Shown here piece by piece: positions 25,219 to 30,178 of a stretch of 30,178 bases of DNA (positions are counted from its first letter, which is position 1; every line of letters begins with the position of its first letter). The position numbers and the translations under genes are program-made. Origin of the DNA: JAJPGZ01 sp041167105 (GTDB taxonomy: Bacteria > Verrucomicrobiota > Verrucomicrobiia > Chthoniobacterales > UBA10450); assembly GCA_041167105.1 (NCBI GenBank), contig JBEEGX010000044.1:1-30178 (forward strand). Direction: 5' to 3'. The notes beneath the pieces are model-generated. The model had not been told where the DNA came from. It saw nothing but the letters and a program-made list of their open reading frames with translations, and ran no database searches.

Positions 25219-25842
25219 ATGTTTTCGCGATCTGCTTCTGCGTTCTTGCGCAAGATCGACAAGGTACGTCTGCGCGAAATTCAGGAACGCTACGCGCAAT
25301 CGCCGGAGAATTACGCGAAGTACGCCGAGGTCGAGCGCTGGCTAAAACGCCATCTCAAAAACGTGCGCCGGCTCGGGCTCGATCGTTCACCGCCGAAATC
25401 AATTCTCGATCTTGGCTGCGGCGGAGGATTCTTTTTGTTTCTCTGCAAACAATTCGGTCACGACGTGCGCGGGCTCGACGTCGATGACTTTCCGTTGTTG
25501 CGCGAGCTCGTGGATTTGTTAGGCGTGCCGCGCACGGTCTGGCGCATCGAAGCTATGCAACCGCTGCCGGACTTCGGGCGGAAGTTCGATTGGATCACGG
25601 CGTTCTCCACGCGCTTCAACCGCGACGCGCAAGATCGACATGTATGGGGCGAAGCGGAATGGAATTACTTTCTCGACGACCTCGCGCACCATCTTGCGCC
25701 GGACGGCGAAATCTTTTTCGAGATCAACTCCGGCAAGTCGCGCAATTTTTATCCAGACGAATTGCGCGACCTGTTCGTTCGCCGCGGCGCAAAACTGGAG
25801 CGCGATTACGTCTTATTCGGAGAGGGAATTCGCTCCGCCTGA
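25219..25842 (+). CDS. SAM-dependent methyltransferase (paralogue 1)
   Basis: 207 aa from ATG 25219; the longer frame from 25153 would translate the REPIN. SAM-binding motif I is ILDLGCGGGFFLFLCKQFG, followed by RGLDVDDFP (motif II) and a later GEIFFEIN. This is a class I Rossmann methyltransferase of the Methyltransf_11/23 type with unknown substrate. It is clearly paralogous to the gene at 27962-28666: both have KID-LRE-QERxA near the N-terminus, LLGVxRxVW, MxPLPDxGRKFD, FNR, and RGAKxERxxVLF at the end. Word copies at 25252 (KID) and 25631 (QDRH). The last 30 bases overlap the convergent Spy-like gene. Confidence 0.85.
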   Translation: MFSRSASAFLRKIDKVRLREIQERYAQSPENYAKYAEVERWLKRHLKNVRRLGLDRSPPKSILDLGCGGGFFLFLCKQFGHDVRGLDVDDFPLLRELVDLLGVPRTVWRIEAMQPLPDFGRKFDWITAFSTRFNRDAQDRHVWGEAEWNYFLDDLAHHLAPDGEIFFEINSGKSRNFYPDELRDLFVRRGAKLERDYVLFGEGIRSA

Positions 25843-26262
25843 AGGCGTCGCGGTCACCGACACGGACGGCTGCGGCGATGTGCGTCGAAATTGCATCCAG
25901 TGCTCGCGGCGCTGATGCATGCGCTGCAAACGCTCGCGTTGTTCCGGCGTCAGGTTCTCGCTGATCTCGCGGTGCGTTTCCTCAAACGTTTGCCGGACGC
26001 GCCGTGCGCTTGCGAGCCGGATTTGTTCGAGCTGCGTGGCCGAGCGCTCGATCGCCGGCGTAATTTTCTGCAACTGCTCCGGCGTTAAACTTAATTCGTG
26101 TCGCAATCGTTCGCGCATGTGCTGCGCGACGAGCCCGTGATGTGGCGGGCCGAAATAGAAATGCCGCGCCATCATCGCGCTGAAAAACGCGCCGGTCACT
26201 CCCCCCGCGACGAACACCAGCAGAAATCCCACGATCAATTTCCATTTTAAGGTCGGGTTCAT
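25813..26262 (-). CDS. Membrane-anchored Spy/CpxP/CnrX-like periplasmic sensor
   Basis: 149 aa. One N-terminal TM (LIVGFLLVFVAGGVTGAFFS) anchors a periplasmic helical domain with the LTPEQ repeats of the Spy/CpxP/heavy-metal-resistance family (LSLTPEQLQKI and NLTPEQRERLQRM). A His/Met-rich stretch just after the anchor (MMARHFYFGPPHHGLVAQHM) could bind metal. It is the third gene of a set with an ECF sigma factor and a small TM protein; order and sizes resemble the CnrH-CnrY-CnrX metal-sensing system, where CnrX is the periplasmic sensor. This role is inferred. The start overlaps the previous gene by 4 bases (ATGA). The 3' end overlaps the convergent methyltransferase gene. Confidence 0.78.
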   Translation of the reverse strand: MNPTLKWKLIVGFLLVFVAGGVTGAFFSAMMARHFYFGPPHHGLVAQHMRERLRHELSLTPEQLQKITPAIERSATQLEQIRLASARRVRQTFEETHREISENLTPEQRERLQRMHQRREHWMQFRRTSPQPSVSVTATPSGGANSLSE

Positions 26263-26567
26263 CGTGACATCTCGATTTCAATCGCGGAATCGGCCAGCGC
26301 GTATTCATTCGTCATCGGCTCGCCGATCTTGCGCGCTTGCACATACTCGCGCGCGACCGCGGCGCTCGACAACACGATGATGGTTACCGCCCCGAGCGCG
26401 ACGCGGCGGAGCAATCGCGCGAGGCCGTTGCCGTTCGTTAGGCTGGTACTGCGCCATATCGCGACCACGCGCGTATCGAACGCGAACGGCATTTCCGCCG
26501 CAAGATCGACATCTTCTCGAGATGTCGCGCGCAACAGCCGCTTCAATCTAAGATCGACATCGTCCAT
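26259..26567 (-). CDS. Small single-TM protein, candidate anti-sigma factor
   Basis: 102 aa. The cytoplasmic N-terminal half (LRLKRLLRATSRE, then FDTRVVAIWRS) is followed by a single TM (LLRRVALGAVTIIVLSSAAVA) and a short periplasmic tail. It directly follows the ECF sigma gene: its ATG (26565-26567) abuts the sigma stop codon. It precedes the Spy/CnrX-like gene with an ATGA overlap. Size, topology and context fit a CnrY-like anti-sigma factor. I see no zinc-binding ZAS motif (HxxxCxxC). Two word copies (26502, 26550) write the VDL at residues 4-6 and again near residue 20. Confidence 0.65.
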   Translation of the reverse strand: MDDVDLRLKRLLRATSREDVDLAAEMPFAFDTRVVAIWRSTSLTNGNGLARLLRRVALGAVTIIVLSSAAVAREYVQARKIGEPMTNEYALADSAIEIEMSR

Positions 26568-27146
26568 TCAGCGTTCCTTTCGCGAAATCCGTTCCAGTTG
26601 TTGTTTCAATTTCTGCCGCGCCCGGAACGCGCGCACTTTCACCAGCGGCGCGCTCCATCCGGTTTCGTTTTTGATTTCGTCCACCGATTTCCCCTGCAGA
26701 TACATCAGATCGATCACGAGTCGCTCCGCCGGTTTCAGCGCATCGAGAAGATGTTCGACCAGTTGTCGCGAGGCAAACTGCGCGTCCGGCGCGAGCTCGT
26801 CCGAGGTCGCGGCGAGTTTCTCGATCACCGCGACTTCCTCTTCGCTCAAATCCGCGTGCCGCAATTCCGGCCGCACTTTTTCGGACGCGATCTGATTCAG
26901 GCAAGTATTCACGGCGATGCGCGAGACCCAATGTTCCAACGGCACCTTGCCGGAAAATTGTGCCAGATTTTGGAACATGCGGATGAAAATCATCTGGCAA
27001 AGGTCCTCTTCAGGAGTTCGTCGCGGCCGATGGGCGCGGACCACTTTTGCGACAAGCGGATAGAGCGCCCTAACGAGCGCGCGAGCCGCGTCGTCATCAT
27101 GCGCGCGCGCAGCTTCGACCAGCGCGCGCAGATCAGGTTCTTCCAT
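26568..27146 (-). CDS. ECF-type RNA polymerase sigma factor
   Basis: 192 aa. Sigma region 2: ARALVRALYPLVAKVVRAH, then TPEEDLCQMIFIRMFQNLAQF and LEHWVSRIAVNTCLNQIASEK. Region 4: LLDALKPAERLVIDLMYLQG, then KSVDEIKNETGWSAPLVKVR. The sequence between is short, as in ECF factors. It heads an operon with a candidate anti-sigma and a Spy/CnrX-like sensor, and faces a second Spy-like gene across a 235-base divergent region. It probably directs both in response to envelope or metal stress; I cannot fix its promoter with confidence. No word copies are in the gene. Confidence 0.93.
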   Translation of the reverse strand: MEEPDLRALVEAARAHDDDAARALVRALYPLVAKVVRAHRPRRTPEEDLCQMIFIRMFQNLAQFSGKVPLEHWVSRIAVNTCLNQIASEKVRPELRHADLSEEEVAVIEKLAATSDELAPDAQFASRQLVEHLLDALKPAERLVIDLMYLQGKSVDEIKNETGWSAPLVKVRAFRARQKLKQQLERISRKER

Positions 27147-27381
27147 GTTGCATCCACGCCAGGGTTAATGACCGACAAGATCGACAATCGGTTACGAATT
27201 TCGTTTCACACAACGGACGCGAAGGGCACAATTGACACAACGTTATCTTCATGGCGTAACTTTGTGACTGTTGTGGACTTCGTGTGAGTTTGAAGGAATT
27301 TGTAACCGGGTCCGCCTTCACGCGGTCATCACCCTTTGAAACGGGCGCGGACAAAGCGCTCAAAAATTAAACGGAGAAAAA
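27147..27381. other. Divergent intergenic region, sigma operon / spy-like gene
   Basis: This 235-base stretch should hold promoters for both directions. A word copy lies at 27177. A TTGACA occurs near 27233 on the plus strand, and a GGAATTTG near 27294 recalls ECF -35 elements, but neither has a convincing -10 at the right distance. A GGAG ribosome site at 27373-27376 serves the downstream gene. I see no coding sequence. Confidence 0.5.
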
Positions 27382-27810
27382 ATGAAACGAAACGTAATCA
27401 CATTGGCGGCGCTCGTGGCCATTATCTCGGGCGGATTTGTTATCGCACAGGAGCCACCGAAGGGCGGCGGCGCGCCGGCTAACGCACGCACGAATGCCGG
27501 ACCGGGAACGGGGCCGATGGCACAGCAGGGGCCGCGCGGCGAATACATGCTTAGCAAATTAGCCGAGAGATTGAATCTGACGCCGGAGCAAAAAGCGAAA
27601 GTGCAGCCGGTCATCGATCAGGCCCGTCCGCAATTTCAGCAAATTCGCGAAGAAGCAGTGCAGAAGATGCGCTCGGTCATGGAGGGAACCATGGCTCAGA
27701 TTCGGCCGGTGTTGACGCCGGAACAACAGGGGAAGCTGGACGATATGCAGCGCGCGCATGAAAACATGCGCAACGCCATGCATCAGATGCACGACGCGGA
27801 AGGTAATTAA
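27382..27810 (+). CDS. Spy/CpxP-like periplasmic protein
   Basis: 142 aa. Signal peptide (VITLAALVAIISGGFVIA, cleavage near AQ). After a Gly/Pro/Ala linker comes the helical domain with two family motifs, LNLTPEQKAKVQPVIDQ and VLTPEQQGKLDDMQ, and a Met/His-rich tail (MRNAMHQMHDAEGN). Spy/CpxP-like proteins act as periplasmic chaperones or metal-stress proteins. The soluble form here pairs with the membrane-anchored relative at 25813-26262, and the gene diverges from the ECF sigma operon, so it is a likely member of its regulon. Start supported by GGAG five bases before ATG. No word copies. Confidence 0.82.
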   Translation: MKRNVITLAALVAIISGGFVIAQEPPKGGGAPANARTNAGPGTGPMAQQGPRGEYMLSKLAERLNLTPEQKAKVQPVIDQARPQFQQIREEAVQKMRSVMEGTMAQIRPVLTPEQQGKLDDMQRAHENMRNAMHQMHDAEGN

Positions 27811-27961
27811 TCCCGCACAACTTTTAGGGAGCGTAGGCGCGGCGGCGATTCCGGGAAGGGATCGCGCGCCGCGTTTGCGTTTTCGGAACCGCGGATTACG
27901 CCGATATCACTGATGATTGTAGCGCCAGCAGAATTATCCGTGACATTCGCGTGATCGGCGG
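27811..27961. other. Intergenic spacer
   Basis: 151 bases between the Spy-like gene and methyltransferase 2. It is GC-rich with a weak inverted repeat around CGCGGCG / CGCGCGCCGCG (27840-27880), but I see no T-run, gene or clear regulatory site. Confidence 0.4.
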
Positions 27962-28666
27962 TTGTTTGAGAATTCTGTGAAGCTGTCGCACAAGATCGCG
28001 AAATTATTTTCGCGCGAAACGCACGTCCGGACGGCGCGCCGGATTAATCGCAAGCTGCATCCCATTCCGCTGCAACCGCTGCTCGACAAGATCGACAATC
28101 GCCATTTGCGCGAACTGCAAGAACGCCACGCCGACGCGCGAAATTATCCGGCGAAATATGTACGCGACATCCCGCGCTATCTCCGCATGAACATTCCGCG
28201 GGTGCAGGATTTGAATCTGCACCGCCTCCCCCTACAGGACATTCTCGATCTCGGCTGCGGCGGCGGATTCTTTCTTTTCATCGCGCAACAATTCGGCCAT
28301 CGCTCTCTCGGGCTCGACATGCCCGACCACCCGCTCTTCGGCGAACTCTGCGACTTGTTAGGCGTGGAACGCCGCGTCTGGAAAATCCAGGCGATGGAAC
28401 CGTTGCCCGACCTCGGCCGCAAGTTCGATTACGTCACCGCCTTCTCCATCGGTTTCAATCGCAAGATCGACAAGACACTCTGGAGTCCCGACGAATGGGA
28501 TTTTTTTCTGAACGACCTGCAAGATCGACATCTCAAGCCCGGTGGAAAAATCTTCCTCGCGATGAACCCGCAACTCGAGGGCGCGTACTACAGCGATGAC
28601 GTGCGCGATTACTTCATCAAGCGCGGCGCGAAGATCGAGCGTGAACGGGTTTTATTCGAAGCGTGA
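27962..28666 (+). CDS. SAM-dependent methyltransferase (paralogue 2)
   Basis: 234 aa from a TTG start; GTG at 27977 is an alternative. SAM motif I ILDLGCGGGFFLFIAQQFG, then LGLDMPDHPLF, MEPLPDLGRKFDYVTAFS and GGKIFLAMN. It is a paralogue of 25219-25842 with an N-terminal extension rich in Arg and Lys. Substrate unknown. Three word copies: 28088 encodes KIDN at the same place as KIDK in paralogue 1; 28463 encodes KIDK after FNR, where paralogue 1 has its word in another frame; 28521 encodes LQDRHL where paralogue 1 has LAHHL without a word. It ends 4 bases from the convergent pseudopilin gene. Confidence 0.85.
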   Translation: MFENSVKLSHKIAKLFSRETHVRTARRINRKLHPIPLQPLLDKIDNRHLRELQERHADARNYPAKYVRDIPRYLRMNIPRVQDLNLHRLPLQDILDLGCGGGFFLFIAQQFGHRSLGLDMPDHPLFGELCDLLGVERRVWKIQAMEPLPDLGRKFDYVTAFSIGFNRKIDKTLWSPDEWDFFLNDLQDRHLKPGGKIFLAMNPQLEGAYYSDDVRDYFIKRGAKIERERVLFEA

Positions 28667-28670
28667 CGAA

Positions 28671-29237
28671 CTATTGACCTTCCGGCGTCCAAGCCGGGAA
28701 CGGCGAAGGAAGGGCGGGAAGTTCTTTCGACGCTTTGATGCTGCCGTCGGTGAAAATGACGAGGTTGCCGTTGCCGTGCACATCCCCGAGTTCGACAAAC
28801 CACGGCGCGTCCGTCCAGCGATGAGGCGTCAGCGGTTTGTCGTCGAAACGCATCGCGAAATAATCGAGGCGCACATTGCTTGGATCAGATAAATCAGGAT
28901 TGCCCTGCAGATTCTGAATGGTGGGACATATCCAAGTCTTTTGTGCCGGACCAAATGGCGCCAGCGCGGCAATCCAAGCCCGTGCATCATCTTCCTCGGA
29001 ATCCGTCACCGCGATCTGTGGCCAACTTCCGTTTTGCTGCAGGTAGGATTCCGCCGCGACGTACAGGCTTCGCAGATTCGCCATGCATTGCGCACGCTGT
29101 GCGCGGGAACGCACGCCCGAGATCACCGGAATTAGCAGTGTCGCGAGAATAAAGATGACAACGACGGCAACAAGAACTTCAAGTAGCGAGAAGGCGATTG
29201 TCGATCTTCTCGTCTGCCGCACGCGGAGTTGCCCCAC
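28671..29237 (-). CDS. Stand-alone type II secretion-like pseudopilin
   Basis: 188 aa from a GTG start. Prepilin motif AFSLLEVLVAVVVIFILATL with Glu at +5, followed by RSRAQRAQCMANLRSLYVAAESYLQQNGSWP, as in the GspG/H-like prepilins common in Verrucomicrobia and Planctomycetes. The C-terminal region has FVELGDVHGNGNLVIFTDGSIK, a phrase recurrent in such proteins. It follows the exported Cys-cluster gene by 5 bases. The word at 29199 encodes RRSTI in the leader just before the cleavage site. Confidence 0.78.
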   Translation of the reverse strand: MGQLRVRQTRRSTIAFSLLEVLVAVVVIFILATLLIPVISGVRSRAQRAQCMANLRSLYVAAESYLQQNGSWPQIAVTDSEEDDARAWIAALAPFGPAQKTWICPTIQNLQGNPDLSDPSNVRLDYFAMRFDDKPLTPHRWTDAPWFVELGDVHGNGNLVIFTDGSIKASKELPALPSPFPAWTPEGQ

Positions 29238-29242
29238 GAAAA

Positions 29243-29818
29243 CTAACCGTTCGTCGAGAAAGATTGTTTGAATCCGCGGACTTGGTAAGTGGTGTCGACT
29301 TTACAACAATGCATCATCGAAGGATCGCACGGATCCTCCTGACAATCAGGGCTACCACGATTGTCTGTTGTAGTGACGTGAGCACTGCCGACGAGGCGGA
29401 CACTCGCGATGCCTACACCCTTCCCTAATCTGACGTGCGCCCTGATTGACCCATCTGCATGAAAACCGAGTGTTTCGATCGTCGCACTCCCGCTCGTGAC
29501 CACGAGAATTCCCTGAAGAGTTCCCACGAACTTGTCTGTATTTGGGTCGGCGAGACCACTAATCGGGCCGGAGAACGTTCGTTCACCGGTGAAGATAAAG
29601 ACGGTCCCGCTCGATAAGCCCTGCTGCGGTACTGATAGCGTGAAGATGCCGAGATTGTTCGAACCTGTCATGACGTCGAGCATCACACCGGCATACGTGC
29701 CCACCACGGGAACCGGTGCGCTGCCGCCGCCGCCGTAGATCGGTCCACCGTCGATCGCAAACGCTTGCGAAATCGGAAGGATCTCGCACATCAAACACGC
29801 GAGCAGGATTCGCATCAT
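29243..29818 (-). CDS. Exported protein with C-terminal Cys cluster, function unknown
   Basis: 191 aa. Signal peptide (ILLACLMCEILPISQAFA). A Gly-rich start (IDGGPIYGGGGSAPV) precedes a predicted beta-rich domain (VGTYAGVMLDVM, LGIFTLSVPQQGLSSGTVFIFTGERTFSGPISG, GTLQGILVV). The C-terminal 50 residues hold CQEDPCDPSMMHCCKV, four Cys that could form disulphides or bind metal. I recognise no family. The gene precedes a pseudopilin gene by 5 bases and is probably co-transcribed, so the product may be a substrate or partner of that system. No word copies; codon use is less GC-biased than in its neighbours. Confidence 0.6.
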   Translation of the reverse strand: MMRILLACLMCEILPISQAFAIDGGPIYGGGGSAPVPVVGTYAGVMLDVMTGSNNLGIFTLSVPQQGLSSGTVFIFTGERTFSGPISGLADPNTDKFVGTLQGILVVTSGSATIETLGFHADGSIRAHVRLGKGVGIASVRLVGSAHVTTTDNRGSPDCQEDPCDPSMMHCCKVDTTYQVRGFKQSFSTNG

Positions 29819-29908
29819 GGGATTTAGTTAAGAAGGAACTCCGCGTGCGGTCAATGTGAAACTGGAATTTCGCTTTCGCGATCTAGCGCAAGATCGACGA
29901 TGACAATG

Positions 29909-30178
29909 TCAATTCGTCCAGCGGTCGGTTTGCGAAACCAAGACCGGCAATTCTTCCATCATATATTGCGTTTTGCCGATGGCTCCGACCATGCGCGTGC
30001 CGGTGGCAAAGTACCATTTCTTCGACATCGATTCGCCGGTGTGGCAGCCCCAGCTTTTGATGTAAGCGTTCTTGGCGAAAATGCCGCGCCGGATTTTCAC
30101 GAGCTCGTTCTCGTGCAGCCACGATTTGCACGCGCTGTCTATGTGATTGCTGTAATCGAACATAAAACACGCTTTGTT
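29909..30178 (-). CDS. Partial gene, C-terminal part of an unrecognised protein
   Basis: The frame is open to the right edge of the window; an internal Met lies at 30163. The visible 89 or so residues include SWLHENELVKIRRGIF, then WGCHTGESMSKKWYFATGTR and MVGAIGKTQYMMEELPVL. The GCHTGESMS phrase suggests a catalytic or binding Cys-His, but I cannot name a family. It ends 20 bases from a one-mismatch copy of the uptake-like word (AAGATCGACG, 29889). Confidence 0.55.
   Translation of the reverse strand, partial: NKACFMFDYSNHIDSACKSWLHENELVKIRRGIFAKNAYIKSWGCHTGESMSKKWYFATGTRMVGAIGKTQYMMEELPVLVSQTDRWTN

Larger units (their letters stand above)
422..28362. repeat. Second dispersed word TCGTTAGGC / GCCTAACGA
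   Basis: The hexamer GTTAGG or its complement occurs 34 times by eye (for example 422, 2556, 2628, 3342, 4442, 5049, 7756, 8268, 9705, 10281, 10490, 13225, 16538, 18242, 18299, 23015, 26437, 27069). About 19 copies extend to TCGTTAGG and 25 to GTTAGGC. Both strands and coding as well as intergenic sites are used. In genes it often writes Leu-Gly (TTA-GGC, an otherwise rare Leu codon in this GC-rich DNA) or Pro-Asn-Glu. Confidence 0.7.
261..29208. repeat. Dispersed word AAGATCGACAW, 46 exact copies
   Basis: Exact copies of AAGATCGACA. Plus-strand starts: 531, 1854, 3249, 5180, 5951, 6215, 6972, 10152, 15854, 15870, 16765, 21486, 22065, 24273, 24425, 25252, 25631, 26502, 26550, 27177, 28088, 28463, 28521. 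Minus-orientation starts (TGTCGATCTT): 261, 276, 3989, 4022, 4669, 4963, 4990, 6090, 7215, 8297, 9616, 12077, 14118, 17076, 17246, 17619, 18487, 19444, 22686, 23314, 23520, 24017, 29199. The next base is A or T in all 46, and the preceding base is C in about 32. 37 lie in genes, in all frames, and 9 lie between genes or on a gene edge. Counted by eye. Confidence 0.95.

Noticed and set aside
27187..27381. ECF promoter for the Spy-like gene
   Set aside because: A GGAATTTG resembles an ECF -35, but no matching -10 lies at the usual spacing.
261..29208. Dispersed word as a CRISPR repeat or transcription-factor site
   Set aside because: Copies are 10-11 bases, dispersed, lack regular spacers, and most are inside genes, so neither an array nor promoter operators fit.
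261..29208. Dispersed word as a restriction-related or HIP1-type palindrome
   Set aside because: It contains GATC and TCGA but is not palindromic as a whole, and restriction sites tend to be avoided rather than enriched.

Overview
The window reads as chromosomal DNA from a Gram-negative bacterium, most likely Verrucomicrobiota of the Spartobacteria/Chthoniobacterales type. The reasons are an exosortase fused to an EpsI-like domain, a PEP-CTERM-like protein whose sorting tail reads VPEFGTLFPVIGLMAAV, several free-standing pseudopilins, a DUF1328 protein and GC-rich coding sequence. The assignment is an inference from gene style, because no rRNA or tRNA is present. Coding density is high and no gene-free stretch exceeds about 300 bases.

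Layout. 1-3.3 kb: two metal-linked genes (a Cys-rich exported protein, and a heavy-metal-binding domain fused to an outer-membrane barrel) and a TetA-like MFS exporter. 3.3-7.6 kb, minus strand: a DUF1353 lipoprotein, ResB, a four-haem cytochrome c and a small DUF883-like membrane protein. 7.8-10.5 kb: a SnoaL/DUF4440-like protein, PdxH and an exosortase-EpsI fusion. 10.6-17.6 kb, minus strand: a Pro/Ser-repeat secreted protein with its own terminator, then a type IV pilin-like operon (PilV-, PilW- and PilX-like proteins and a small exported protein) behind a NarX/NarL-type sensor kinase and regulator. 17.7-20.9 kb: a membrane-anchored TPR protein, a PEP-CTERM substrate and a lipid-A-synthase N-domain protein. 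20.9-24.4 kb: hisC-mnmE-pyrD, overlapping one another. 24.4-30.2 kb: pseudopilins, DUF1328, two paralogous methyltransferases, an ECF sigma / small membrane protein / Spy-CpxP-like module resembling CnrH-CnrY-CnrX, a second Spy-like protein, and exported proteins of unknown function.

The most unusual signal is not a gene. The 10-base word AAGATCGACA (reverse complement TGTCGATCTT) occurs 46 times by eye in 30,178 bases. A random 10-mer would be expected about 0.06 times over both strands. Copies split 23:23 between strands, all 46 are followed by A or T (consensus cAAGATCGACAW), they lie in every reading frame, and 37 are inside genes. This is the density and behaviour of a DNA uptake sequence (Neisseria DUS, Pasteurellaceae USS), which I do not know to have been described in this phylum. 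A second, weaker word, TCGTTAGGC, is also over-represented. Separately, REP-like hairpins with GTAG or GGAG heads, mostly arranged as inverted pairs (REPINs), lie at gene borders.

How the parts may fit together: the pilin genes could belong to a type IV pilus or competence machine, and in Neisseria a minor pilin (ComP) reads the uptake word. That makes the association with the pilin operon suggestive but unproven. The exosortase, PEP-CTERM protein and TPR protein form a surface-protein sorting theme. The sigma/Spy module, HMBD barrel and MFS exporter form a metal or envelope-stress theme.
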